From the NCBI GenBank assembly GCA_001552515.1, contig BCRI01000024.1, positions 1-64,000 of the forward strand: a stretch of DNA of 64,000 bases. The letters are read 5' to 3'. The notes under the pieces are model-generated. The model was not told where the DNA came from. It ran no database searches and saw nothing but the letters and a program-made list of their open reading frames with translations. A program made the position numbers and the translations under genes. This stretch comes from Sphaerimonospora mesophila NBRC 14179 = JCM 3151. Its GTDB lineage: Bacteria > Actinomycetota > Actinomycetes > Streptosporangiales > Streptosporangiaceae. Shown one piece after another: positions 43,382 through 51,976 of this stretch; position 1 is the stretch's first letter, and each line of letters opens with the position of its first letter.

Positions 43382-43436
43382 CACGCGTGCCGAGCCGTAC
43401 GAGCCCCCGACCCCCGCGCGGCCCGCGCCGGAGGCC

Positions 43437-43600
43437 TGGTGTAGGCTCCGAGCCGCAAGCGACGGAAGCGGAGTGAAGTCCGGTGTGAATCCGGCGCGGT
43501 CCCGCCACTGTCACCGGGGGTGACCCTCGATCTCGGCCGCCGCCCTCATAGGCGAGGCCGGGAGAGCGCCCGACCGGGAGCCAGGATATTCCGGCCGTCG
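43437..43600 (+). promoter_or_regulatory. Cobalamin riboswitch
   Basis: The leader contains hallmark elements of the cobalamin aptamer: GGAGTGAAGTCCGGTGTGAA near 43470, the conserved GCCACTGTCA (43504-43513) and the B12 box AGCCAGGATA (43579-43588). It precedes cobalamin biosynthesis genes, which are classical targets. Boundaries are approximate. The ribosome binding site CAGGGAGGA about 35 bases after the aptamer may be the regulated element, and it belongs to a short leader ORF, not directly to cobQ. Confidence 0.88.
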
Positions 43601-43640
43601 GACCTTCGACCGGGGGCGCGGACCCCAGGGAGGACACGCC

Positions 43641-43700
43641 ATGGCCGGCTCCGGCCCGCGCGCACGCACCTCATCGCCGGCCTCGCGGCCCATCCTCTGA
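43641..43700 (+). CDS. 19-residue leader ORF between the riboswitch and cobQ
   Basis: ATG 43641 with GGGAGGA 6 bases upstream opens a frame encoding [19 protein letters not shown] and ends at TGA 43698-43700. One base later is the GTG of cobQ, which has no ribosome binding site of its own. Termination-reinitiation coupling would place cobQ under riboswitch control through this leader. The peptide itself may have no function. Confidence 0.5.
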   Translation: MAGSGPRARTSSPASRPIL

Positions 43701-43701
43701 C

Positions 43702-45219
43702 GTGCCACGACACAACGGCGGCGCGCTGCTCGTCGCCGGCACCACCTCCGACGCGGGCAAGAGCGTCCTCACGGCCGGGCTGTGCCGGTGGCTGGCCCGC
43801 CGCGGCGTGCGGGTCGCGCCGTTCAAGGCGCAGAACATGTCGCTGAACTCGACGGTCACCGCTGACGGCGGCGAGATCGGCCGCGCCCAGGCGATGCAGG
43901 CGGCCGCCGCACGGGTCGAGCCGGAGGCGGCGATGAACCCCGTGCTGCTCAAGCCGGGCGGGGAGCGGCACTCCCACGTCGTCGTGCTCGGCCGCCCGCA
44001 CGCCGAGGTCGACGCGCTCTCCTATCGGGGGCACAAGCCCGCGCTGCTCGACGTCGCCGTGGCCGCGCTGACCGACCTGCGCCGCCGCTTCGACGTGGTG
44101 ATCTGCGAGGGCGCGGGCAGCCCGGCCGAGGTGAACCTGCGCGACCGCGACATCGCGAACATGGGGCTGGCACGCGCCGCCGACCTGCCCGTCCTGGTCG
44201 TCGGGGACATCGACCGGGGCGGGGTGCTCGCGCACTTCGCGGGCACCCTGGCCGTCCTCGACCCGGCCGACCAGCGGCACATCGCGGGTTTCGTGGTCAA
44301 CAAGTTCCGCGGCGACCCCGCGCTCCTGCGGCCGGGCCTGGACTGGCTGCGCGGGGCCACCGGGCGGGCCTGCCTCGGCGTGCTGCCCTGGCGAGCCGGA
44401 CTCTGGCTCGACGTGGAGGACTCCCTCGACCTCGACAGCCGGCCCGGACTGCTCACCCCGCCCGTCGGGCGGGACATCCTGCGGGTCGCGCTCGTACGGC
44501 TCCCGCGGATGTCGAACGTCACCGACGCCGACGCGCTCGCCGCCGAACCCGGCGTGAGCGTGCGGCTGGTCACCACCCCCGCCGAGATGGCCGAGGCCGA
44601 CCTCGTCATCGTGCCGGGCACCCGTTCGACGGTGTCGGATCTGGCCTGGCTGCGTGCGCGCGGCATCGACGCGGAGTTGCGGCGCCGGGCCGGGGACGGC
44701 CGGCCGGTGCTCGGCGTGTGCGGCGGGCTGCAGATGCTCGGCACCGAGATCGGCGACGACGACGGCGTGGAGAGCGGGACGGCCGCCGTCCCCGGTCTCG
44801 GACTGCTGCCGGTGCGCACCGTCTTCACCCGGTCGAAGGTGCTGGCGTCGGCGACCGGACGGTGGCGCGACCAGGAGGTGTCGGGCTACCAGATCCACCA
44901 CGGCCGGATCTCCGTCGACGGCGGCGAGCCGTTCCTCGACGGCTGCCGCAGCGGTCAGGTGTGGGGGACGACCTGGCACGGGATCTTCGAGCGCGACGGA
45001 TTCCGGCGGGCGTTCCTGGCCGAGGTGGCCCGGGCGGCCGGCCGCACCTGGCTGCCCGGCACCGAGTCGTTCGCCGAGCGCCGTGAGGCCCGCCTCGACG
45101 CGGTCGGCGACCTGGTCGAGGAGCACCTGGACACCGACGCGGTGTGGCGGCTGATCGAGCGCGGCGTGCCCGCCGGGCTGTCCACCGTCGCCCTGACCTC
45201 GCCCGACCACCAGATCTGA
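43702..45219 (+). CDS. cobQ: Cobyric acid synthase
   Basis: This 505-residue amidotransferase uses glutamine and ATP to amidate four side chains of adenosylcobyrinic diamide. The N-terminal dethiobiotin-synthetase-like domain has [10 protein letters not shown] and [12 protein letters not shown]. The C-terminal glutaminase domain has the nucleophile Cys340 in [10 protein letters not shown] and His426 in TWHGIFE. Length is normal. GTG 43702 follows a riboswitch and leader ORF. It overlaps the next gene as TGATG, so CobQ and the CobC-like enzyme are made together. Confidence 0.95.
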   Translation: MPRHNGGALLVAGTTSDAGKSVLTAGLCRWLARRGVRVAPFKAQNMSLNSTVTADGGEIGRAQAMQAAAARVEPEAAMNPVLLKPGGERHSHVVVLGRPHAEVDALSYRGHKPALLDVAVAALTDLRRRFDVVICEGAGSPAEVNLRDRDIANMGLARAADLPVLVVGDIDRGGVLAHFAGTLAVLDPADQRHIAGFVVNKFRGDPALLRPGLDWLRGATGRACLGVLPWRAGLWLDVEDSLDLDSRPGLLTPPVGRDILRVALVRLPRMSNVTDADALAAEPGVSVRLVTTPAEMAEADLVIVPGTRSTVSDLAWLRARGIDAELRRRAGDGRPVLGVCGGLQMLGTEIGDDDGVESGTAAVPGLGLLPVRTVFTRSKVLASATGRWRDQEVSGYQIHHGRISVDGGEPFLDGCRSGQVWGTTWHGIFERDGFRRAFLAEVARAAGRTWLPGTESFAERREARLDAVGDLVEEHLDTDAVWRLIERGVPAGLSTVALTSPDHQI

Positions 45220-46355
45220 TGGACCCGGTGATGAACGCTGCCACCACCCCCGCGACCGGGCACGACCTCGGACACGGTGACTACGATCTCCGGCACCACG
45301 GCGACGCCGAGGCCGTGCCGGGGATGCTCGACTTCGCGGTCAACGTACGCCTGACCGCGCCGCCCGAATGGCTGCGTGCCGTGCTCGTCGACGCGCTCGG
45401 CACGCTCGGCCGTTATCCGGACGCGGGCGCGGCGACCGCCGCCGCGGCCGCCAGGCACGGCAGGCCCGTCGACGAGGTGCTCCCGACGGCGGGTGCGGCC
45501 GAGGCGTTCGTACTGCTCGCGCGGGCGCTTCGGCCGCGCCGTGCCGTGTGCGTGCACCCGTCGTTCACCGAACCCGAGGCGGCGCTGCGCGCGGCCGGAC
45601 ACGCCGTCGAGCGCGTGGTGCTGCCCGAGCCGTACGGCCTGCGGCCCGAGCCGGCCTCCGCCGGCTCCATCCCGGCCGATCTGATCCCGGCCGACGCCGA
45701 CCTCGTCGTGCTCGGCAACCCGACCAACCCGACGGGCGTGCTGCACGACCCCGCCGACCTGGTGCGGCTGGCCCGGCCGGGCCGGATCCTCGTCGTGGAC
45801 GAGGCGTTCATCGACACCGTCCCTGGCGAGCGGGGCAGTCTCGCGGCCCGGCGGGACGTCCCCGGCCTCATCGTGGTGCGCAGCCTGACCAAGACGTGGG
45901 GGCTGGCCGGGCTGCGGGTGGGCTACGTGCTGGCGGAACCGGCGATGGTCCGCACGCTGGCGCGGGCGCAGCCGCTGTGGTCGGTGTCCACACCGGCGCT
46001 GGCCGCGCTCGTGGCGTGCTGCTCGCCCGCCGCGCTGGCCGAGGCCGACCGGGCCGCGGCGCTGCTCGGTGAGCACCGTACCCGTCTGGTCGCCGGTCTC
46101 GCCGAGCTCGGGATCGAGGTCGCCGCGCCGTCGTCGGCCTCGTTCGTGCTCGTCCGCACGGCGGGCGGCCTCGACGTACGCGAACGGCTGCGCGCGGCCG
46201 GCATCGCGGTCCGCCGGGCCGACACGTTCCCCGGTCTCGGCCCCGACCACCTGCGCATCGCCGTACGGCCGCCCGCCCTGACCGACCGCCTGCTCACCGA
46301 GCTGGCATCGGTCATCGCCGGGGCCTCGGCCCCGGCTCTCCCGGACCGCGCCTGA
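45219..46355 (+). CDS. CobC-like PLP-dependent aminotransferase-fold enzyme
   Basis: This 378-residue PLP enzyme resembles Rv2231c/CobC-type threonine-phosphate decarboxylases, which supply aminopropanol phosphate for cobalamin. Visible motifs are LGNPTNPTGVL, VDEAFID and the PLP-binding Lys225 in SLTKTWGLAGLRVGY. The N-terminal HGDAEAVPGMLDFAVNVR is typical. It overlaps cobQ by one base. True decarboxylase activity versus aminotransferase cannot be settled from sequence. It ends 4 bases before the convergent YceI gene. Confidence 0.88.
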   Translation: MDPVMNAATTPATGHDLGHGDYDLRHHGDAEAVPGMLDFAVNVRLTAPPEWLRAVLVDALGTLGRYPDAGAATAAAAARHGRPVDEVLPTAGAAEAFVLLARALRPRRAVCVHPSFTEPEAALRAAGHAVERVVLPEPYGLRPEPASAGSIPADLIPADADLVVLGNPTNPTGVLHDPADLVRLARPGRILVVDEAFIDTVPGERGSLAARRDVPGLIVVRSLTKTWGLAGLRVGYVLAEPAMVRTLARAQPLWSVSTPALAALVACCSPAALAEADRAAALLGEHRTRLVAGLAELGIEVAAPSSASFVLVRTAGGLDVRERLRAAGIAVRRADTFPGLGPDHLRIAVRPPALTDRLLTELASVIAGASAPALPDRA

Positions 46356-46359
46356 CGGT

Positions 46360-46905
46360 TCAGTCGAGGCCGACGTCGAACCGCACCTCGACGTCGTCGC
46401 TGAGCTTGAGCGCGCCGAAGAACGCGGAGTACGGCTTGATCCCCCAGCGGCTCTGGGTGACGGTCGCCGTGCCGCGCACCCGGTCCCCCTCGAACCGGCA
46501 GTCCAGTGTCACCGGCCGGGCCACGCCGACGATGGTGAGATCGCCGTGCACCCGGAACGACTCCGGGGTCCCCTCGACGCCGGTCGACCGGAAGGCGATC
46601 GTCGGGTGCTCCGCGGTGTGCAGGACCTTCTCCCGGATGTTCTTCTCGATCTCCCGGCGGTCGGAGTCGGTGAGCGGTTTCACGCCCCCGGTGCCCTCCC
46701 TGACCTCCAGCGAGCCGGCCTCGGCCTCGACGGTCAGGGAGGAGGCCGCCGGGTCGCCGGGGTCGACCACCGCCTCCCCGTGCCAGCGTGCGACCTCGAT
46801 GACGAGATCGTGACCCGCCTTCGCGCCGAGTCCGGTCCGGCCGGTCCGCACGAGAAGCCGGCCGGACCGCGTCCCCAGCTGATGTGTTCCCGCAGCGACG
46901 TCCAT
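46360..46905 (-). CDS. YceI-family protein
   Basis: This 181-residue YceI-like lipocalin-fold protein shows HPTIAFRSTGVEGTPESFRV, the typical core strand GDLTIVGVARPVTLDC, and SRWGIKPYSAFFGALKLSDD at the end. No signal peptide is seen, unlike E. coli YceI, so it is cytoplasmic. The family binds isoprenoid or other lipid molecules. It starts 9 bases after the TetR stop and is the last gene of the exporter operon. Confidence 0.88.
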   Translation of the reverse strand: MDVAAGTHQLGTRSGRLLVRTGRTGLGAKAGHDLVIEVARWHGEAVVDPGDPAASSLTVEAEAGSLEVREGTGGVKPLTDSDRREIEKNIREKVLHTAEHPTIAFRSTGVEGTPESFRVHGDLTIVGVARPVTLDCRFEGDRVRGTATVTQSRWGIKPYSAFFGALKLSDDVEVRFDVGLD

Positions 46906-46914
46906 ATCCCCAGG

Positions 46915-47544
46915 CTAGGCCGTGTCCCCGGGACCGCGGCCGCCCCCGTCGCGCTGCCGTACCGGAGAGATCGCGGGTAGCAGGGTCGCCTCGAGGACGT
47001 CGGCGGCGCCCGCGGAGGTGAGCCGGCCGGCGTCGACCTCGAGCGCGGCGGCGTGCAGCATGCTGTAGACGGTGGTCGCGAGCCAGTGGGGCGGAAGATC
47101 GGCGCGGACCGTGCCGTCCCGGCGGCCGCGATCGAGGAGATCCTCCACCAGCAGGAGCGGCTGCTCGTGGTGTTCACGCAGGCGGTCGGGGCCGATGATC
47201 TGCACGGCCGCCGCGTGCAGCCTCCGGTGGCGGTCGAGCACCTGCCAGGCCGACCTGATCAGAGCGGCGAGCGCGTCGCGTGCCGGCAGGCCGTCGGTGG
47301 GGACGGCCCCGAGCGTGGCCCGGGCGTCCTCGATCGCCCGGGCCATCACGGCGTCGAGGAGATCCTCCCGTGAGGGGAAGTGACCGTACAGCGTGACCCG
47401 TCCGACGCCGGCCGCCCGGGCGATGTCGGTCATGCTCACGCCCGGGTTCCGGCAGAACTCGGCCAGCGCCGCCGCGACGATGGCCTCGATGTTCCGCTCG
47501 GCGTCGGCCCGGCGTCTGCCGCCGTGTTTCCGATCAGTGGGCAT
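46915..47544 (-). CDS. TetR-family transcriptional regulator
   Basis: This 209-residue TetR repressor has the N-terminal helix-turn-helix VSMTDIARAAGVGRVTLYGH followed by FPSREDLLDAVM and a variable ligand-binding half. It lies downstream of the MFS exporter gene in the same operon (38-base gap). Two matching palindromes in the operon promoter are the obvious operators. Autoregulation and induction by the exporter substrate are inferred. Confidence 0.9.
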   Translation of the reverse strand: MPTDRKHGGRRRADAERNIEAIVAAALAEFCRNPGVSMTDIARAAGVGRVTLYGHFPSREDLLDAVMARAIEDARATLGAVPTDGLPARDALAALIRSAWQVLDRHRRLHAAAVQIIGPDRLREHHEQPLLLVEDLLDRGRRDGTVRADLPPHWLATTVYSMLHAAALEVDAGRLTSAGAADVLEATLLPAISPVRQRDGGGRGPGDTA

Positions 47545-47582
47545 GCCTGAAGCGTACGGCCCCGGCTTGGTGACGGGACGGC

Positions 47583-49016
47583 TCAGTGGGCGAAGATCGG
47601 GCCGGTGTGCGCGGGCGGCCTGCCCTTGGGCAGGGCCGGCGCCGCCGCCACCGCGACCACGATCGCCGTGACGGCCGAGACGAGATATCCCTGGGCGAAA
47701 CCGCCGGAGGCGACCGCCGCGACCACGGCGATGCCGAGGCTCGCCCCGAGCTCGTGACCCATGTTGATCGTTCCCGAGACCACGCCCGCCTCCTCATCGG
47801 CGACGTGCGTCATCGCGGTGGTCGTCGCCGTGACGAAGGCCGCGCCGAGGCCGAGCGCGGCCAGCACGAATCCGGGCTCGACGTCGAGGAGGACCTCCGG
47901 TGCGGCCGGCAGCCGCGACAGCAGCCACATCCCGGCCGCCGTGATCAGGAAGGCGACGACCGCGACCGGCCTGGGACCCGTACGTGGGATGAGGTGCGCC
48001 GCCAGATGCGCCCCGGCCACCGTGGCCAGCGCCGCCGGGAGGAACGCCAGGCCCGTCTGAAGCGCGGACAGACCGGCGACGTACTGAAGATATTGCGAGG
48101 TGAGGAAGAACGCCGACAGCAGCAGCGCCGACGCGGCGAGCATGACCATGCCGCCCGACGCGATCGGACGCCTGGCGAACAGGCCGAGCCGCACCAGCGG
48201 GGCCGCGGCGCGCCGTTCGACGAGCACGAACACCCCGATCAGCGCCGCCCCGGCCGCCGGCGGCAGCAGCGCGGCCGGGCTCGGCCACCCCCCGTCGCCG
48301 GTCTTGAGGATGCCGTAGATGATCAGTGCGACGCCTGCGGTGATCGACAGCGCACCGGGCAGATCGAGCCCTCCGCGACCGGGGGTGTCGGGCTTTCCTG
48401 CCGTCACCAGGCGTGGCATGGCGACCGCGACCAGGACACCGACCGGCACGTTGACGATGAACACCCACGCCCAGCCGGGGCCCGAGGTGAGCAGGCCGCC
48501 CAGCAGGACGCCCACGGCCGCTCCCCCGCCGCCGATCGCCGCCCAGACGCCCAGGGCGCGGTGCCGTTCCGGCCCGTGGAAGGTGGTGGTCACGATCGAC
48601 AGGGCCGACGGGGACAGCAGCGCGGCGCCGACGCCCTGTACGGCTCGGGCCGCGATGAGCGCGGCTCCCGAACCGGTGAGGCCCCGGCCGATGAGCCCGG
48701 CGACGAGCGAAGCCAACGTGAACAGGACGAGACCGGCGAGGAAGACCCGGCGGCGGCCGTGAATGTCGGCCAACCGTCCGCCCAGCAGCATCAGGCCGCC
48801 GAAGCACAGCGTGTACGCGGTGACGACCCAGGACGCGGCGGACAGGCCGAGTCCGAGATCCGCACGGATGTCGGGCAGCGCGACGTTCACCACCGTGACA
48901 TCGAGGACGACCATGAACTGGGCCAGGCCGAGCACCGCGAGCGCCCACCACCGGTGCGGCGCGGGAACCGGGGTGGAACGAGCGGGCGGGGCGTGGCCGG
49001 GGGACGCATGGGTCAT
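47583..49016 (-). CDS. MFS drug/proton exporter, DHA2 type
   Basis: This 477-residue transporter has about 14 membrane helices and the DHA2 signatures QFMVVLDVTVVNVALPDI (motif D1), GGRLADIHGRRRVFLAG (motif A) and ALGVWAAIGGGGAAVGVLLG (motif C). This places it with EmrB/QacA-type multidrug exporters. ATG 49016 is preferred over GTG 49028 because AAGG lies 5 bases upstream. It is first in the MFS-TetR-YceI operon. Confidence 0.92.
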   Translation of the reverse strand: MTHASPGHAPPARSTPVPAPHRWWALAVLGLAQFMVVLDVTVVNVALPDIRADLGLGLSAASWVVTAYTLCFGGLMLLGGRLADIHGRRRVFLAGLVLFTLASLVAGLIGRGLTGSGAALIAARAVQGVGAALLSPSALSIVTTTFHGPERHRALGVWAAIGGGGAAVGVLLGGLLTSGPGWAWVFIVNVPVGVLVAVAMPRLVTAGKPDTPGRGGLDLPGALSITAGVALIIYGILKTGDGGWPSPAALLPPAAGAALIGVFVLVERRAAAPLVRLGLFARRPIASGGMVMLAASALLLSAFFLTSQYLQYVAGLSALQTGLAFLPAALATVAGAHLAAHLIPRTGPRPVAVVAFLITAAGMWLLSRLPAAPEVLLDVEPGFVLAALGLGAAFVTATTTAMTHVADEEAGVVSGTINMGHELGASLGIAVVAAVASGGFAQGYLVSAVTAIVVAVAAAPALPKGRPPAHTGPIFAH

Positions 49017-49037
49017 GGCAACCTTCACCTTCCGAAG

Positions 49038-49089
49038 TCGAACACTACTGTTCGAATTGAAGGTAACATAACCCGAACACGAGCGTTCG
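49038..49089. promoter_or_regulatory. Two matching palindromic operators at the MFS-TetR promoter
   Basis: TCGAACACTACTGTTCGA (49038-49055) and CGAACACGAGCGTTCG (49074-49089) share the pattern CGAACAC-N4-GTTCG with one base difference around a variable centre. Their centres are 35 bases apart, and an AT-rich stretch with TATGTT on the - strand lies between them. This is the expected layout for a TetR repressor controlling its own operon. Confidence 0.75.
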
Positions 49090-49221
49090 ACTTAATTGGG
49101 CGGACGTTCGTGGACCAGGCCGTACGGCGTCGGCTCGACCGCGAGCCGGAGGGTTTGCCGAGGGTGGGTCCGGGTAGGGCGGCGGGCTGACCCGCCGTCG
49201 CGTCCGGAGGAGGGGACACCG

Positions 49222-49590
49222 ATGCCCGATCGTTTCGACCCCGAAATGGAGCGACTCTCGGGGGAGTTCCACGGACTGGTGAACATGAGCTCGGAGGAGC
49301 TGCGTACCTGGCTGCTCACCCAGGCATCGGGCGAGGAGGGCTTCGGGGCCGGCCCGGACCTGAACCTCCCCGATCTGGGCCGGGGCGTGGTTCACATCCA
49401 GGGCAAGCGCAAGGTCGATCTCACCGATGCCGATGTCGAGGTGATGCGGCACGTGATCCGTCGCATCCGGGACCTGCTGGCCGAGCCCCGTCCGCTCGAG
49501 GACGCCGACTGGCGCCACGCGCTGATGACCGTGGGCCACGACCCGTTGCAGCCCACTCCCGGACAGGGCGAATCCCCCCGAGGATCATGA
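49222..49590 (+). CDS. DUF3140 protein
   Basis: This 122-residue acidic protein matches DUF3140: EFHGLVNMSSEELRTWLLTQ near the start, then KRKVDLTDADVEVMRHVIRR. It is probably helical and cytoplasmic. GGAGGAGGGG lies 8 bases before ATG 49222. Its function is unknown. Its 3' end faces the SufR-like gene with a gap of 17 bases. Confidence 0.85.
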   Translation: MPDRFDPEMERLSGEFHGLVNMSSEELRTWLLTQASGEEGFGAGPDLNLPDLGRGVVHIQGKRKVDLTDADVEVMRHVIRRIRDLLAEPRPLEDADWRHALMTVGHDPLQPTPGQGESPRGS

Positions 49591-49607
49591 CCCGCTGAGG
49601 AGACCCC

Positions 49608-50426
49608 TCACGGCCGGGGAGCCGCCGACCGGCGGAGCTCGACGCAGCACTCGCCGGGACGGGGATCGAGCACGGCTTCGACGGCGGTGCAGCGCAGCCC
49701 GCCGAGATAGCCCTCAAGGAACGCGAGGTTCATGCCGCAGACCAGGTCGGGGGCCTTGGCGGCGAGAGGATGGAACGGGCAGTTGCGCATCCGCAGCCGG
49801 GTGGGGGTCTCCCGGACGGGCTCGAATCCATGCTCGTCGAGCATCCGCCGGCAGATCGTGAGCGCGCGTTCCGCGCCGAGCCGGCCGAGCCGGGTCCGTC
49901 CGCGCTCGGCCTCGCCCAGCTCCCGCCCGGTCTCCCCCGCCGTGCGGGTGGCCGCCTGCCCGGCGGTCTCGTCGTCGCGCTCGGTCAGCACCGCCCGCAT
50001 GAGCATGTCGGCCAGCAGTTCGTGGCGGCGGTCGGGGATGCTCACCCGGATCTGCGTGTCGGTGGGTTCGTACGCCTTGGGCTGCCGTCCGACCTTCCGT
50101 ACGCCGCCGGGAGCCGCGTAGCGGGCCCGCAGCAGGCCCGCGTCGACCAGCTTGTCGAGGTGGAAGGCGGCCAGCTTGCGGGAGATGCCGGCGCTGGCCG
50201 CCGCCTCGTCCCGGGTGACGGGACGGCGGGCGCGGCGGATGAAGGCGAACATCTGACGCCGGGTGCGCTCCCCCAGCACGCTGACCGACTCGATCGCCGC
50301 GTCGCCGGAGCGATCCGCCTCGGCCTGATCAATCACATCGGTCGGATCAGTCGGGGTCGCGTCCGGCGGAGGCGTCCCCGGGACGTCGGGCGGGGGCATG
50401 TCGGGCGGGGTCGGTTGGGCGGCCAC
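49608..50426 (-). CDS. HTH regulator with C-terminal cysteine cluster, SufR-like
   Basis: This 272-residue regulator has a Pro/Asp-rich N-terminus and a winged helix (VTRDEAAASAGISRKLAAFH, then LDKLVDAGLLR). The C-terminal domain carries cysteines in MRNCPFHPLA, DLVCGMNLAF and GECCVELRR. That spacing resembles SufR-type Fe-S-sensing repressors, but no suf genes are in the window. An iron-sulphur cluster is inferred, not shown. The start at 50426 is uncertain; shorter starts exist within the disordered N-terminus. Confidence 0.78.
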   Translation of the reverse strand: MAAQPTPPDMPPPDVPGTPPPDATPTDPTDVIDQAEADRSGDAAIESVSVLGERTRRQMFAFIRRARRPVTRDEAAASAGISRKLAAFHLDKLVDAGLLRARYAAPGGVRKVGRQPKAYEPTDTQIRVSIPDRRHELLADMLMRAVLTERDDETAGQAATRTAGETGRELGEAERGRTRLGRLGAERALTICRRMLDEHGFEPVRETPTRLRMRNCPFHPLAAKAPDLVCGMNLAFLEGYLGGLRCTAVEAVLDPRPGECCVELRRSAAPRP

Positions 50427-50490
50427 GGTCCCACAGTAACGCCGACGAGCATGGGTCCGAGCCGAGCATCGGCCTTTTCATCAGGAGCGC

Positions 50491-50520
50491 TTGACCATCC
50501 GCCCCCAATAAGACCAATAT
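50491..50520 (+). promoter_or_regulatory. Promoter-like -35/-10 pair before the DUF2231 gene
   Basis: TTGACC (50491-50496) and CAATAT (50515-50520) are 18 bases apart in a locally AT-rich gap, 27 bases before GTG 50547. It is one of the few recognisable sigma-70-type pairs in the window. Confidence 0.45.
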
Positions 50521-50546
50521 TCGTTGGTGAAAAGGAGGTGGTCGAC

Positions 50547-51104
50547 GTGAGCGGAACCACGCGACCGCAGGCCAAGCGGCCGGTCAGCGCCGCGCTCGCC
50601 GGGCCGTACGGACACCCGTTCCATCCCATGCTGGTCACGGTGCCGATCGGGGCATGGGTGGCGAGCCTCGTCTTCGACGTCGCCTCGCTGTTCGCGAGCG
50701 AGCCGGAGTTCCCGGCCCGGGCGGCGATGTGGCTGATCGGGCTCGGCGTGATCGGCGCGCTGGCGGCCGCCATGGTCGGGTTCCTCGACCTGCTCGCCAT
50801 CCCGCCCGGCACCCGGGCCTTCCGCGTCGGTCTGACCCATATGGCGCTCAACCTGCTGGTGACCGCCGCCTACGCGGGCGGCTTCTGGTGGCGTCACGCC
50901 GGTCCCCCGCCGAGCGGCGGCGTCGAGCCGGGACAGCTCGCGCTCAACGCCGTTGGCCTGGCCGTGCTCGCCGTGTCCGGATATCTGGGCGGCATGCTCG
51001 CCTACCGCTACGGCGTGCGGGTCGCCGACGAGACGACCCAGGCCGAAGGCTTCGTCCCAGTGAACAAGATCGACGTCGACAGGGACGGCGCCGGCGCCCG
51101 CTGA
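50547..51104 (+). CDS. DUF2231 membrane protein
   Basis: This 185-residue protein has four membrane segments and the DUF2231 opening GPYGHPFHPMLVTVPIGAW, with conserved His and Pro residues in the first helix. The tail is charged and cytoplasmic (ADETTQAEGFVPVNKID). GTG 50547 has AAGGAGGTGG about 7 bases upstream, a near-perfect site. The family is thought to be heme- or redox-related in some bacteria, but that is not established here. Confidence 0.85.
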   Translation: MSGTTRPQAKRPVSAALAGPYGHPFHPMLVTVPIGAWVASLVFDVASLFASEPEFPARAAMWLIGLGVIGALAAAMVGFLDLLAIPPGTRAFRVGLTHMALNLLVTAAYAGGFWWRHAGPPPSGGVEPGQLALNAVGLAVLAVSGYLGGMLAYRYGVRVADETTQAEGFVPVNKIDVDRDGAGAR

Positions 51105-51176
51105 CCCGCATTCCCTCCCCCGTTTCCGTGGCCGCCATCCCGCGACGGCCGCTCCCAACCCCCGTCTGGAGAGACA

Positions 51177-51596
51177 ATGGACATCGCCGCACTCGTCACC
51201 TGGCTCGTCACCGCCCTCGGCGGTTTCTACATGCTCGGCATCTGGATCTCACGGGGCGGCGCCCGGAGCGGCGCGAGCCGGCTGCCCGTCCCGGTCGTCC
51301 TCGGCCACTTCGCCCTCGCCGCCGTCGGGCTGATCGTGTGGATCGTCCACCTGATCATGGGCGGCACCGCGCTGGCGTGGGCCGCGTTCGTCCTGCTCGT
51401 GCCGGTCGCGCTGCTGGGGTTCACCATGTTCGCCCGCTGGATCCCCCAGCGCAGGGCGGGCCAGGCCGCCGCCGGGCGGCACACATCCGCCGAGCGGGGC
51501 TTCCCGGTGCCCGTCGTCGTGGCGCACGGCCTGTTCGCCGTCGCGACCGTGGTGCTCGTGCTGCTGTCCGCGCTGGATGCCGGCGGCGTGCTCTGA
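51177..51596 (+). CDS. Small four-helix membrane protein
   Basis: This 139-residue protein has about four hydrophobic helices (LVTWLVTALGGFYMLGIWIS, GHFALAAVGLIVWIVHLIMG, AFVLLVPVALLGFTMFARW, VVVAHGLFAVATVVLVLLSA). Two histidines sit in helices 2 and 4, which could ligate heme; that is inference only. GGAGAG is 4 bases before the ATG. It may be co-transcribed with the DUF2231 gene 72 bases upstream. No named family is recognised. Confidence 0.75.
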   Translation: MDIAALVTWLVTALGGFYMLGIWISRGGARSGASRLPVPVVLGHFALAAVGLIVWIVHLIMGGTALAWAAFVLLVPVALLGFTMFARWIPQRRAGQAAAGRHTSAERGFPVPVVVAHGLFAVATVVLVLLSALDAGGVL

Positions 51597-51611
51597 GGCG
51601 AGAATGGACCC

Positions 51612-51968
51612 ATGGAGATCTGGATCAATCCGGCCTGTTCGAAGTGCCGGTCGGCGCTGTCCCTCCTGGACGCCGAGGGCGCGAAGTACACCATCCGGTA
51701 CTACCTGGAGGAGCCGCCCACGGCCCGGGAGATCGGGGACGTGCTGGACCGGCTCAAGCTGGAGCCCTGGGACATCACCCGCCTCGGCGAACCGCCCGCC
51801 GTCGATCTCGGCATGGCCTCGTGGCCGCGTGGTCAGGCGGATCGCGCGCGGTGGATCGAGGCCCTGGCCGCACACCCCTCCCTGATCCAACGGCCGATCA
51901 TCACGGCCGACGACGGGACGGCGGTGGTCGGCCGCTCTCCCGAGGCGGTGCGGTCCGTCCTGCCCTGA
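51612..51968 (+). CDS. ArsC/Spx-family reductase-like protein
   Basis: This 118-residue protein has the glutaredoxin-like ArsC fold with Cys9-Ser-Lys-Cys12 in NPACSKCRSAL and the IQRPI motif near residue 95 that precedes the conserved C-terminal strand. E. coli-type arsenate reductases carry a Cys followed by Arg residues at 60, 94 and 107, of which RP is visible. No ars operon is nearby, so arsenate reduction is doubtful and a general thiol-redox role is possible. It starts 15 bases after the four-helix protein gene. Confidence 0.85.
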   Translation: MEIWINPACSKCRSALSLLDAEGAKYTIRYYLEEPPTAREIGDVLDRLKLEPWDITRLGEPPAVDLGMASWPRGQADRARWIEALAAHPSLIQRPIITADDGTAVVGRSPEAVRSVLP

Positions 51969-51976
51969 GTCGTGTT

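Noticed and set aside
51612-51968. Arsenic resistance locus
   Set aside because: Only the ArsC-like gene is present; no arsB/ACR3, arsR or arsenic-specific context is seen.
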